From the IMG/VR virus record IMGVR_UViG_3300000929_000256, positions 1-48,099 of that record: a stretch of 48,099 bases of DNA, one strand, 5' to 3'. Both the position numbers and the translations under genes were made by a program. Origin of the DNA: a virus. Position 1 is the first letter of the stretch; every line of letters begins with the position of its first letter. Positions 1 to 7,050 of this stretch are shown in pieces. Under the pieces are notes generated by a model, which was not told the DNA's origin, did no database searches, and saw only the letters and a list, made by a program, of their open reading frames with translations.

Positions 1-29
1 AATTGTTCAAATAGTTTTACGTGTTTCAT
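1..29 (-). CDS. Partial CDS: N-terminus of another capsid-targeted internal protein (cut by window edge)
   Basis: The first 29 bases read on the minus strand as ATG followed by codons for MKHVKLFEQ, then the window ends. This matches almost exactly the start of the gene ending at 6695 (MKHVKLYEQFISE), so a further member of the capsid-targeting-sequence family very likely begins here and continues outside the window. The ATG is immediately preceded by TATAAATA (30-37). The rest of the product cannot be seen, so no function can be given. Confidence 0.6.
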
Positions 30-37
30 TATTTATA
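30..37 (-). promoter_or_regulatory. TATAAATA directly before an ATG: late-promoter-like box or A/T-rich translation element
   Basis: On the minus strand TATAAATA abuts the ATG at 29-27. The octamer is identical to the T4 late promoter consensus, but zero spacing to the start codon would give a leaderless or 5'-truncated message. An A/T-rich initiation context of the kind favoured in Bacteroidota is an equally good reading. Confidence 0.3.
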
Positions 38-67
38 GATATGTTTAATCTTTAGTTGGTTTAATGA

Positions 68-1075
68 TTACCAAGCGTAATCCATGTCATTTACTTTTTT
101 AACCTTGTCTTTAATGCTCTTAGCGTAGGTAGAAGCTTCTCTTGTGTAGTATTTACTACCTTCAGGATTTTTAGCATCGTTAGTGTATCTAACATAACTT
201 TGATACATGTCAAGTATATTAGAAATAACGTTAGCGGCATCTCTCATAGAGATTTCGCGACCTTTCTTGTCGGTGCCAATGATCATTGACTCGTATCTAC
301 CCGCAGTCTTATTCTTAAGAGCGCTTTGAATATGTCCAGTCACGGTTTCAATTGCCTTTTCAACCATACCGTCGATATCATCGCTGGCTGCTCTAGTTGC
401 AAGAATCATTTTGTATCTGTTCATGTTCTCCTGTTTGAATTCTTTATCCGTCATGAATGCTGTTGCGCCTGCTTTAGCAGCTGATCTGCTAGCTTTTTGA
501 TCTGCAGCGCTTGGAAGAATAGATGGATCAAACATTAGAACTCTATCTGAAACCTCAGAAATTCTCTTGATGTTTGATAGACCTGAAGCACCATAACCAG
601 AATGTTGCTTGTCAATGCCTACAGATGAAGCTTCTTTACCGTATTTACCGGCATTCTTTAGTTTTGGTTCGTAAGGAGCTGATCTATTCCATCCTCTAGT
701 GTAATCCATTGCAAACATTTCATTTTTACCATTTGCAATGGCCAAAAGAGTGTTACCTGGAACAGTACCGTAACCGTTGTATTTAGATTGACCGTAATCA
801 GCGTATGGGTTTTCTTTCTCATTATCAGAGATATAGAAAAAGATAGCGTTAGGGTGAGCTTTGGTCTTATAAGCCTCAGCCGGGTGTAGTTCAACCACCT
901 GATCGTCAGTAATTTCATCTAGCTTAACCTTAGTGAAATTATAAACTGCTTTCATTATGTCCTTCCTAGCCGAAGATAGGCCAAGAATAGAAGCCAGCTT
1001 TGAAGACTTAAGTGCTTCGTTAACCTCTAATGACTCATTAACAAAGCTTTCGAATGTTGTGTGAATTTTATTCAT
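68..1075 (-). CDS. Putative head-packaged internal protein, 335 aa, unknown function
   Basis: I do not recognise the fold. The N-terminus MNKIHTTFESFVNE|SLEVNE|AL carries an aromatic segment followed by two successive V-N-E sites. This looks like a T4 internal-protein capsid-targeting sequence with tandem prohead-protease sites (bars mark predicted cuts). The rest is a soluble mixed alpha/beta protein without membrane segments: a Gly/Tyr-rich middle (about 90-170) and a charged helical C-terminal half. The start ATG overlaps the stop of the upstream gene by 8 nt, which supports this start and translational coupling. As the last complete gene of the cargo-like cluster it is probably a virion protein. 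That is inferred from the N-terminal signal and neighbours only. Confidence 0.7.
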   Translation of the reverse strand: MNKIHTTFESFVNESLEVNEALKSSKLASILGLSSARKDIMKAVYNFTKVKLDEITDDQVVELHPAEAYKTKAHPNAIFFYISDNEKENPYADYGQSKYNGYGTVPGNTLLAIANGKNEMFAMDYTRGWNRSAPYEPKLKNAGKYGKEASSVGIDKQHSGYGASGLSNIKRISEVSDRVLMFDPSILPSAADQKASRSAAKAGATAFMTDKEFKQENMNRYKMILATRAASDDIDGMVEKAIETVTGHIQSALKNKTAGRYESMIIGTDKKGREISMRDAANVISNILDMYQSYVRYTNDAKNPEGSKYYTREASTYAKSIKDKVKKVNDMDYAW

Positions 1076-2087
1076 TTTCGTTTACTGCTTTAATTTTAGA
1101 TAGGATTCTCTGGCCGTACTTCGACAGTGAGATACCATCTTCTGAAACGTTGAAGTAGTGACGATTTGATTTCGCCCATCTTCTAGAAGCAGTAGAGAAT
1201 TCCTTAATGATTGTTTCAAATTCTTCAGTCGTTACTTTACCGTCTGCAATTGCTTCGATGATCTTGTCTCTGACTGGACCAAACTTAGATACTGTGATCT
1301 GTGGATAGTTGTCAGTGTAACGTCTTTTTAGAGTGATTTTACCTTCGGTGATTTGTTCACCTTCTAGGATTACGATAGATGTAAGGCCACCCTTTGTGAA
1401 TGAATCAACGTCCATTTTGAACTCGTGACCCATGATTTCGCTAAACATCTTAATCATGCCATAACCTTCAAGGGAAGATGGAGACATGTACGATGACATG
1501 TTCATTTGGAAACCACCTTTAACTTTAGAGATTCTTTTCAGAGCTTTATCAAAGCCAACCTCACTGAACACTTGTTGCATCGCATATCTGATGTCTTCCA
1601 TGTTGTAACCTTTAGCTTCGTCAATTTCGCCTTCAATCTCAACTTCGTTTTCTAGAGATTCTGGTACGCCCATTGCAAATTTGCTTAGATCTGGTTCGTA
1701 GTCCATACCAAAGCCGTATCTTACGTAATTAGCGCCTTGAGTATCAACGAAAACACATTGACCGTAGTAGTCCTTAAGTTCACCTTGTTCGTGATTCAAC
1801 CAAAGAATAAAGATCGTTTCAGTAGGTGTGTTTGCAAAATTAGCATAGATTCCTTTTGGTGCCATTTTACCCCAAACATCCTTAGATGTATAAACTGGAA
1901 TGTGGGTTAGGTCTAGTTCTTTTTGCTGTGCGTCTTTCAGCTGAACAGCGTTTGAACCAAAAAGATCAGATGTGTAAGCTGGCTTTCTCTCAATGTTTCT
2001 ACCACCATAAGTTTTGAACAGGGTATAAGCCTGATCTTCGTTGTAGAATTCATTTAAGAATGTTCCAAATGACTCAAATACTCTCAT
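1068..2087 (-). CDS. Putative head-packaged internal protein, 339 aa, unknown function
   Basis: The protein begins MRVFESFGTFLNE|F, a short aromatic leader ending in L-N-E, the [ILV]-x-E pattern cut by T4-type prohead proteases. The remainder shows no family I can name: a globular N-terminal part with several aromatic patches, an acidic linker around residues 160-178 and a basic helical C-terminus. The preceding intergenic stretch (2088-2124) holds a TAATATATA box whose first three bases are the stop of the upstream gene, so this gene may start a transcript that also covers the 335-aa gene. Role in the virion is inferred from the leader and the gene cluster. Confidence 0.7.
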   Translation of the reverse strand: MRVFESFGTFLNEFYNEDQAYTLFKTYGGRNIERKPAYTSDLFGSNAVQLKDAQQKELDLTHIPVYTSKDVWGKMAPKGIYANFANTPTETIFILWLNHEQGELKDYYGQCVFVDTQGANYVRYGFGMDYEPDLSKFAMGVPESLENEVEIEGEIDEAKGYNMEDIRYAMQQVFSEVGFDKALKRISKVKGGFQMNMSSYMSPSSLEGYGMIKMFSEIMGHEFKMDVDSFTKGGLTSIVILEGEQITEGKITLKRRYTDNYPQITVSKFGPVRDKIIEAIADGKVTTEEFETIIKEFSTASRRWAKSNRHYFNVSEDGISLSKYGQRILSKIKAVNENE

Positions 2088-2118
2088 TTTTAAGTGTTGT
2101 CTTTTTTATATCTTATTC

Positions 2119-2127
2119 TATATATTA
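2119..2127 (-). promoter_or_regulatory. Putative late promoter TAATATATA
   Basis: The minus-strand nonamer TAATATATA lies about 31 nt upstream of the ATG at 2087. Its first three bases are the TAA stop of the gene at 2125-3276. The same TRATATATA element recurs before many other genes in the window. Confidence 0.45.
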
Positions 2128-3276
2128 CGCATCTTCTCTTACTCTTAGTAGGGCTCCTGACATACCAAAGATGGCTTCTTTACCAGCTCCGTATTGTGAT
2201 GCAATATCGGTTCCTTGAACCTTCTTCAACCCTGAAGTAATGTTCATTGCCTCTTTTCTAAAGACAACGAATTTCATTTTAGCGTATTTCTTTTCAACAT
2301 TTGCAAGACCATCATTGATGTCTTTAACTAGCGATTCAACGCCTGCTCTAACATATTCGTTCTTTGCAAGCATTCTGTATAGTGCTTCTTCGTTTGAAAC
2401 GTCAGCCATATTAACTTGCTTAATGATCTTAAATTTACCTGCTTTAATATCTGCTTCCTTTGCGGGTTCGATAATAAAAGACACGTTTGGATTACCGGGT
2501 GAAGTTGATTTCACCTCAATGATATCGTATCCTGTAGACCTATTCGCTAATTGCTCTTTTGCAATCTTAATGAAATCAATCACAGAGCTAATAAGTTCTT
2601 TTGATACTTCACCTCTAGAAAAATCAGCAGCTGCTGATTTACCTTCACCTCTTGAATTTACGGTCGCAGCTGCATTGAAGATTTCAGGGTGCATATCTTT
2701 TAGACCTGGAATTGCAACAATCTCTTCTGTGATTTCGGCAACGTGTCTCATTTTTCTCAACCATACGAATTGAGAAGCTGCGCCTGCATTACCCAATCTG
2801 AATGGAGAATGAGAGTCAGCGTATGACTTAACTTCGTATTGTCCTTTTTCATTGTGTGTTACGTCAAAGGATTCTCCGCCGCCTGAGATTCTAACACCAT
2901 CAACCACCCAAGCCAACCACAATTCACCAGGACCAATACCCTTTGATTGCGTATTGAATAGACCATTTGAGAACGAAGATGAATTAACTTCTTTAAGATA
3001 GTTAGGCTGTAGGGCCTCAAGGCTCGAATACTTTCCAAGTCCTTCAACGAAGATTGCAAGATCCTTACCTGACAGGGAATTAAGTGTCTTAATCATGTCG
3101 GCAAAAGGTGAACCTCCCGTCTTTTGTAGGTTTTGAAGGTACTTATCAAATTGTGCCTTCTTAGAAGAAACCGCTTTAGTAAGAGCAGGGTTCTTAATTC
3201 CGTATGCTGTGTATTCTTCAGCCTCGTTGATCAGCTGAAGTTCTCTTGCAAAATTAGATCTAATTAAATTACTCAT
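2125..3276 (-). CDS. Putative packaged PD-(D/E)XK-like nuclease, 383 aa
   Basis: I chose the ATG at 3276 (MSNLIRSNF) rather than one 27 nt upstream, because it overlaps the stop of the preceding gene by only 8 nt and puts a leader ending in L-I-N-E|A at the N-terminus, as in its neighbours. From about residue 114 the sequence reads GIGPGELWLAWV, then SFDV (D138) and YEVKSY (E148, K150). The GxGE...D...ExK order is typical of PD-(D/E)XK nuclease-fold proteins. A second EVKS occurs later in the chain. This suggests an endonuclease-like enzyme carried in the capsid, perhaps acting on host DNA or on incoming phage DNA ends. The fold call rests on motif spacing alone; catalytic activity is unproven. 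Confidence 0.55.
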   Translation of the reverse strand: MSNLIRSNFARELQLINEAEEYTAYGIKNPALTKAVSSKKAQFDKYLQNLQKTGGSPFADMIKTLNSLSGKDLAIFVEGLGKYSSLEALQPNYLKEVNSSSFSNGLFNTQSKGIGPGELWLAWVVDGVRISGGGESFDVTHNEKGQYEVKSYADSHSPFRLGNAGAASQFVWLRKMRHVAEITEEIVAIPGLKDMHPEIFNAAATVNSRGEGKSAAADFSRGEVSKELISSVIDFIKIAKEQLANRSTGYDIIEVKSTSPGNPNVSFIIEPAKEADIKAGKFKIIKQVNMADVSNEEALYRMLAKNEYVRAGVESLVKDINDGLANVEKKYAKMKFVVFRKEAMNITSGLKKVQGTDIASQYGAGKEAIFGMSGALLRVREDA

Positions 3277-5134
3277 TGCTAAACTTGTTGATGAACTGTT
3301 CAAAGGTCATCAATTCTTCATTTACTTTTGACTCCGCAGCTGTCATAACTTTTAAAAGCTCAGACTGTAGAACTGGGTACATTCCGTGAAGTGACTTTGG
3401 TGTCATTCTTTGAAACTCTGTCTTATTATCGGACATCATTGCGTTTCTAACCGCAGTTGCTGAGATGTCATCATCTGTTCTGTGAATTTCATGCATACCA
3501 AACTCAGGTAGAACGTTCAATTGTTCTCTGTACGTTTCTTTGTATGCCTGTGAAGAGTAAGCTGCCATTCTATCTGTACCTGTACCCCATAAGACTGGTT
3601 CGTACTTAGGTCTTAACTCATTGAATAGGGCGTCAATTGCAGCGAATGGAACAACAATAATATCTTTTAGGAACTTGTATTCCCTTTGAACTGCCTTAAA
3701 CATTTTCATTTGCATTGCCTCGTCATAAGGTCTTTTGAATGCATCTTCCTTTTTAGCCGTCTTTGACTTAACTAGGAATACTACAACTGGTAGGCCGTTC
3801 TGATCATGTAGAGACTGAAGAACTTTAGCGTGACCTAGAGTAAAAGGTTGGAATCTGCCAACAAACATATTTACTTTTTGTTTACCATGTTCTAGGGTCT
3901 TAACCTTTAGGGCTTCATTAACTTCTCCTTCTGGAGCATCTTCCTGAATTGAAGACCACTTCTTAAATGATGTAAAGTCCATTACGTCGTTCTCTTCTAA
4001 TTTTGCGTCAATCTGCTCGTAAATCTTATCGATGATCTCGTTTAGCTGTGCAACCATGTCCTCGGTTAGAATATCACTTGCCTTCTCTCTTTTATTTCTA
4101 AAAGAAGATAAAACAATTTTGAAAAGCTCAGATAGGATTGGGTTGTTGACGTATTTTAAGGTTTGTTCGTTTTTCAAAAACGCGGTGTTTAGATTAAAGG
4201 CTTCATTCTTTGCGAAATCAGCTGTCTCAAACTTAACACCAATATATTTTGCGGCATTAGCCTTAATGTAATCGTTAAATGATTCAGACATGATTTCTAT
4301 AAATCTTCTGTCTTTCTTTTCTTCAACTAGTTTGTATTGTGAAAAATCATGGTTTGTGAAGTATTCAATAACGTCTACCATTGTGATTTGATAAACATCA
4401 GAAGACTTTCTTTCTGTTTCTTCATTCTTTCTTCTATAATCTTCTAGCTTGAAAGACTTCATTGATTTGCCATCAACAAACGAAACAACTAAACCATCAA
4501 TTTCTTCATTAACTGATTCATTCAGCGCAGTTCTAGACATGCCTGAATTAAAAATGTTATAGATGTCTCTGGTGAATGAACGATTTTCGTATACTTTTTC
4601 AAATTCATTATCGTTCATTTCTAGAATTTTGATCAATTGCTCCTTCTGGAACATCGTCAGCATGCCTTCGAAGATCACAGGTGGCTTTTGAACATCAAGT
4701 TTCTTTGCCCACTTGTTTAGGACCTCAGTGTCTCTAATCACCTTAGAAACCCTGCCTGATTCGTTAAGAACCTGGATATGCGTTAGAATTAAATTATTCT
4801 TAGGAAGAAGAGCGTACTTAAAATTTGGAGTTTCATTTTCAATCAGATAATCAAAACCAAACTTCCAATCCTTCGGCATGTCGCTCTTCATTTCATCACC
4901 TAAACCTTGAAAGTGACGAATAGCATTTTCATAAAATCTAACGATAGTACGATCTACAATATCCATAGCTCTTTCAGAACCTGATTTGTAGTACTTGTTG
5001 GTTAGATCGTCTCTTCTGACGTGAAATGATGAAGCAGCGATCTTCTCAACAACGTGAACCTTTTGGGTTAACATTGCCATGAAGTTTTCGCGATTCGTAT
5101 CGTTGAAGTGATCTCTAAGTTTAGGTAGTGCCAT
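3269..5134 (-). CDS. Rnl2-like ligase domain (degenerate) fused to NMNAT/PPAT-type nucleotidylyltransferase, 621 aa
   Basis: The N-terminal half resembles T4 RNA ligase 2. Residues 29-37 (VEKIAASSF) align with the Rnl2 motif I EKIHGTNF, keeping the lysine (K31) but with Ala-Ala where xG/DG is expected. FGFDYL (92-97) followed by an LPKNNLILTHI segment resembles motif III/IIIa. EIDGLVVSF (211-219) with downstream lysines resembles motifs IV-V. A helical region follows, then GRFQPFTLGH (426-435) and ISATAVR (557-563), the two signatures of the (H/T)xGH nucleotidylyltransferase superfamily (NMNAT, PPAT). V-N-E sites at 206-210 and 405-407 could be prohead-protease cuts; the latter would release the C-terminal domain intact. 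The C-terminus ends in MTFEQFINKFSNE, which resembles the leaders of the neighbouring proteins. Phage databases often call such proteins cytidylyltransferase; the substrate cannot be read from sequence. Confidence 0.75.
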   Translation of the reverse strand: MALPKLRDHFNDTNRENFMAMLTQKVHVVEKIAASSFHVRRDDLTNKYYKSGSERAMDIVDRTIVRFYENAIRHFQGLGDEMKSDMPKDWKFGFDYLIENETPNFKYALLPKNNLILTHIQVLNESGRVSKVIRDTEVLNKWAKKLDVQKPPVIFEGMLTMFQKEQLIKILEMNDNEFEKVYENRSFTRDIYNIFNSGMSRTALNESVNEEIDGLVVSFVDGKSMKSFKLEDYRRKNEETERKSSDVYQITMVDVIEYFTNHDFSQYKLVEEKKDRRFIEIMSESFNDYIKANAAKYIGVKFETADFAKNEAFNLNTAFLKNEQTLKYVNNPILSELFKIVLSSFRNKREKASDILTEDMVAQLNEIIDKIYEQIDAKLEENDVMDFTSFKKWSSIQEDAPEGEVNEALKVKTLEHGKQKVNMFVGRFQPFTLGHAKVLQSLHDQNGLPVVVFLVKSKTAKKEDAFKRPYDEAMQMKMFKAVQREYKFLKDIIVVPFAAIDALFNELRPKYEPVLWGTGTDRMAAYSSQAYKETYREQLNVLPEFGMHEIHRTDDDISATAVRNAMMSDNKTEFQRMTPKSLHGMYPVLQSELLKVMTAAESKVNEELMTFEQFINKFSNE

Positions 5135-5136
5135 TT

Positions 5137-6426
5137 TTATCTTCCGTATTTAATAATACCCATTAGCTGGTTGATTGCAGCAAAGGTGCCAGTTAGCTTA
5201 TATATTTTACCCTTATACTTGAACACTAGACCTTCAGAAGGAATGATTGAATCAATTCCACCAATTCTTGAAAGTCTGTCAAGTTCAGCTTCAACCTTTT
5301 GAATTTGCTTAACGTCTCCGCCTTTCTTAATCTTACCCGCCTCTGTTCTAATCTGATTGTGAAGTCTTTGCATTTCCTGATCAGGTGAAGCAGCCAAGAA
5401 GTTTGAAGCATTCTTTAGAACCTCAGAACCAAACTCTAGGAAAAGATCTTCAAATGGTCTAATGTTTTCTTTGTATTTCTTACCAGCATCCATCTTATCG
5501 TATTGCTTGATCTTATCCATACCTGCAGCGTCAACGAGTTTGGCCATGGCTCTAAAGTCCATGCCTTGTTTGTTGTTATAGGCCCATCTCTGAAGAAGAC
5601 CTTCTTTTACGTCTTGTGTAAGGTTAGGGAATGAAGCATCGATCTCTTCTCTCCACCACATTTCATGATAACGTGAAACCTCGTCTGAATCAGAAAGCTT
5701 GTAACGATTCTTAAGGTCTTCAATCTTCTTCATGAAATAAGGTAGCTTGGCAGAAAAGTCTTGGTGCTTTCTCAGAACAAGAACCTGTGGAGGAATGATC
5801 GTGAATGTTTTACCAATGTGAGCATTAACGTCTTGTAGAATCTTTGTAAGCTCTTTAGCTGCTCCAGGACCAGACTCACCAGTAATGTTTCCGTTACCGT
5901 CAGTGTATTTAATTCCGTGGAACTGAATTACATCTTTATCGTAATTGATGACATTAGAGTTACCCGAAAAGATTAACTCCATATTCATGAAGTTCTTACC
6001 GCCGTCAAAGTATTTTTCTTGTGAATCTGACTTCAATTTGCCTAGGGCTGAAGCTAAATCATTAGCTGCCATAGTAAATGTCTTACGAACTCCCTCTGAA
6101 GGGTGATCAGCAAACATTGAAGTAACTCCACTAAGGTCCAATGGGTTTTTCAACTGACCTGCATTTCTTGCAAACATTGTAACGCCATCTTTAACTGTTG
6201 CAAAGATGTTTTGACCATCTGTTTTTTCAGTTGGATCTTCTTCGAAGTTCAATTCTCCCTTTAGACCTGCTTCAATCATGGCTTTAAAGTCGCCAAACGT
6301 TAGATCTTTGTCATCAAACGGATGTGACATGTGACCAGCAGCACCACCCTCTAAAACGAGGTCAGAGCCGGCCAAGCTTTGACCTGCTCTTTCAACGATG
6401 AATTGGTTATAAGTTAATAATTTCAT
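5137..6426 (-). CDS. Packaged RNA/DNA-ligase-like covalent nucleotidyltransferase, 429 aa
   Basis: The chain has the ordered motifs of the covalent nucleotidyltransferase superfamily: motif I EKTDGQN with candidate nucleophile K68 (68-71 KTDG), a motif III-like MNMELIF (E150), motif IV EGLVFK (398-403) and motif V-like KIYKLTG (407-413). The long insertion between motifs III and IV is largely helical. The protein begins MKLLTYNQFIVE|R, nearly the T4 internal-protein leader, so it is predicted to be packaged, cleaved and injected. A conserved-looking block GGAAGHMSHPFDD follows at 27-39. It overlaps the upstream gene by 1 nt (TAATG) and sits just before the second ligase-like gene, implying joint function. 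An adenylyltransferase activity sealing or modifying RNA or DNA ends is likely; RNA versus DNA cannot be decided. Confidence 0.75.
   Translation of the reverse strand: MKLLTYNQFIVERAGQSLAGSDLVLEGGAAGHMSHPFDDKDLTFGDFKAMIEAGLKGELNFEEDPTEKTDGQNIFATVKDGVTMFARNAGQLKNPLDLSGVTSMFADHPSEGVRKTFTMAANDLASALGKLKSDSQEKYFDGGKNFMNMELIFSGNSNVINYDKDVIQFHGIKYTDGNGNITGESGPGAAKELTKILQDVNAHIGKTFTIIPPQVLVLRKHQDFSAKLPYFMKKIEDLKNRYKLSDSDEVSRYHEMWWREEIDASFPNLTQDVKEGLLQRWAYNNKQGMDFRAMAKLVDAAGMDKIKQYDKMDAGKKYKENIRPFEDLFLEFGSEVLKNASNFLAASPDQEMQRLHNQIRTEAGKIKKGGDVKQIQKVEAELDRLSRIGGIDSIIPSEGLVFKYKGKIYKLTGTFAAINQLMGIIKYGR
5199..5206 (-). promoter_or_regulatory. Possible late promoter AATATATA inside the 3' end of the upstream gene
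   Basis: The minus-strand octamer AATATATA lies about 65 nt upstream of the 621-aa gene start. It matches the core of the TRATATATA element but lies in coding sequence and could be chance. Confidence 0.25.
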
Positions 6427-6698
6427 TAGATTTTATCTTGAAATACTATTTTACCGGTAGCATCTTCAAGTGTGAAATGATAACCGGACGTTGGGTAACG
6501 CTTTTTAAGAGTTGTCCAGTTCGCTGGAACGGCGTCGGGAATGTTAATTACTTCCTGATGAATGACTGCTCCAACCTGGGCGCCTTTAGCGTGAACTACT
6601 AGTGTCACTGGGAAGGCAGCATCTTTCAATGATTTCTTAATCTTTGAGAAAGATACTTCTTCATTAACAAATGCTTCGTACAATTTTACGCGTTTCAT
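6426..6698 (-). CDS. Small putative packaged protein, 90 aa
   Basis: The start at 6698 (MKRVKLYEAFVNE) is chosen over an ATG 9 nt upstream because it forms an ATGA overlap with the stop of the preceding gene and gives a leader almost identical to that gene's MKHVKLYEQFISE. Predicted prohead-protease cleavage after V-N-E would leave a mature protein of about 77 residues with a basic start and a mixed beta-rich remainder (TLVVHAKGAQVGAVIHQ). No known family is recognised. It is coupled to the ligase-like gene downstream by a 1-nt overlap. Confidence 0.65.
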   Translation of the reverse strand: MKRVKLYEAFVNEEVSFSKIKKSLKDAAFPVTLVVHAKGAQVGAVIHQEVINIPDAVPANWTTLKKRYPTSGYHFTLEDATGKIVFQDKI

Positions 6699-6997
6699 AG
6701 TGACCATGGGTGATTTTTAGCAACAAACTTTTTACCGTGAATAAGGCCTAGAACATCTCTGTCCTTTTCACTGTGTTGTAATTTGAATGTATCGTGATCA
6801 TATTTCCAATGAGCCTCTTTAGAACCTTTACGAAAACCGTATGTCATATCCTGCTTCTTGTCATAAGATACCATGTTATCAGGGTGAAGCTCCTTGTATG
6901 ATTCAACAAATTTGTTGTACTCATAAGGAGTCATCTGATTATAGGTCATGAAAATACCTTCAGAGATGAACTGTTCATATAGTTTAACGTGTTTCAT
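6695..6997 (-). CDS. Small putative packaged protein, 100 aa
   Basis: The N-terminus MKHVKLYEQFISE|G is the clearest T4-type capsid-targeting sequence in the window, matching the pattern of T4 internal protein III (MKTYQEFIAE|A). The mature part would be about 87 aa, rich in Tyr, Lys, His and Asp with no hydrophobic segment, so a small soluble DNA-associated internal protein is plausible. It begins a transcription unit just after the intrinsic terminator at 7013-7041 and overlaps the next gene by 4 nt. Function unknown. Confidence 0.7.
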   Translation of the reverse strand: MKHVKLYEQFISEGIFMTYNQMTPYEYNKFVESYKELHPDNMVSYDKKQDMTYGFRKGSKEAHWKYDHDTFKLQHSEKDRDVLGLIHGKKFVAKNHPWSL

Positions 6998-7012
6998 AGG
7001 GCTAATATAACC

Positions 7013-7041
7013 AAAAAAACCGACCCGGAAAAATCCGGGTC
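7013..7041 (-). terminator. Rho-independent terminator after the 614-aa gene
   Basis: On the minus strand an 8-bp perfect stem (GACCCGGA/TCCGGGTC, 7022-7029 with 7034-7041) with a 4-nt loop is followed by GG and a run of seven T (7013-7019). It lies directly after the stop at 7051 and before the start at 6997. Confidence 0.85.
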
Positions 7042-7050
7042 AGATTATTT

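Noticed and set aside
2240-2773. A 177-codon open frame on the plus strand, and similar plus-strand frames throughout (for example 14153-14536, 32593-32967, 38915-39226)
   Set aside because: Each lies antisense to a well-supported minus-strand gene, has Leu/Ser/Phe-rich shadow composition, no fitting start context and no recognisable family.
3277-3303. Upstream ATG giving nine extra residues (MNSSSTSLA) for the nuclease-like gene
   Set aside because: These codons are the out-of-frame copy of the neighbour's conserved-looking C-terminus, and the ATG at 3276 gives the usual short overlap and a leader like those of adjacent genes.
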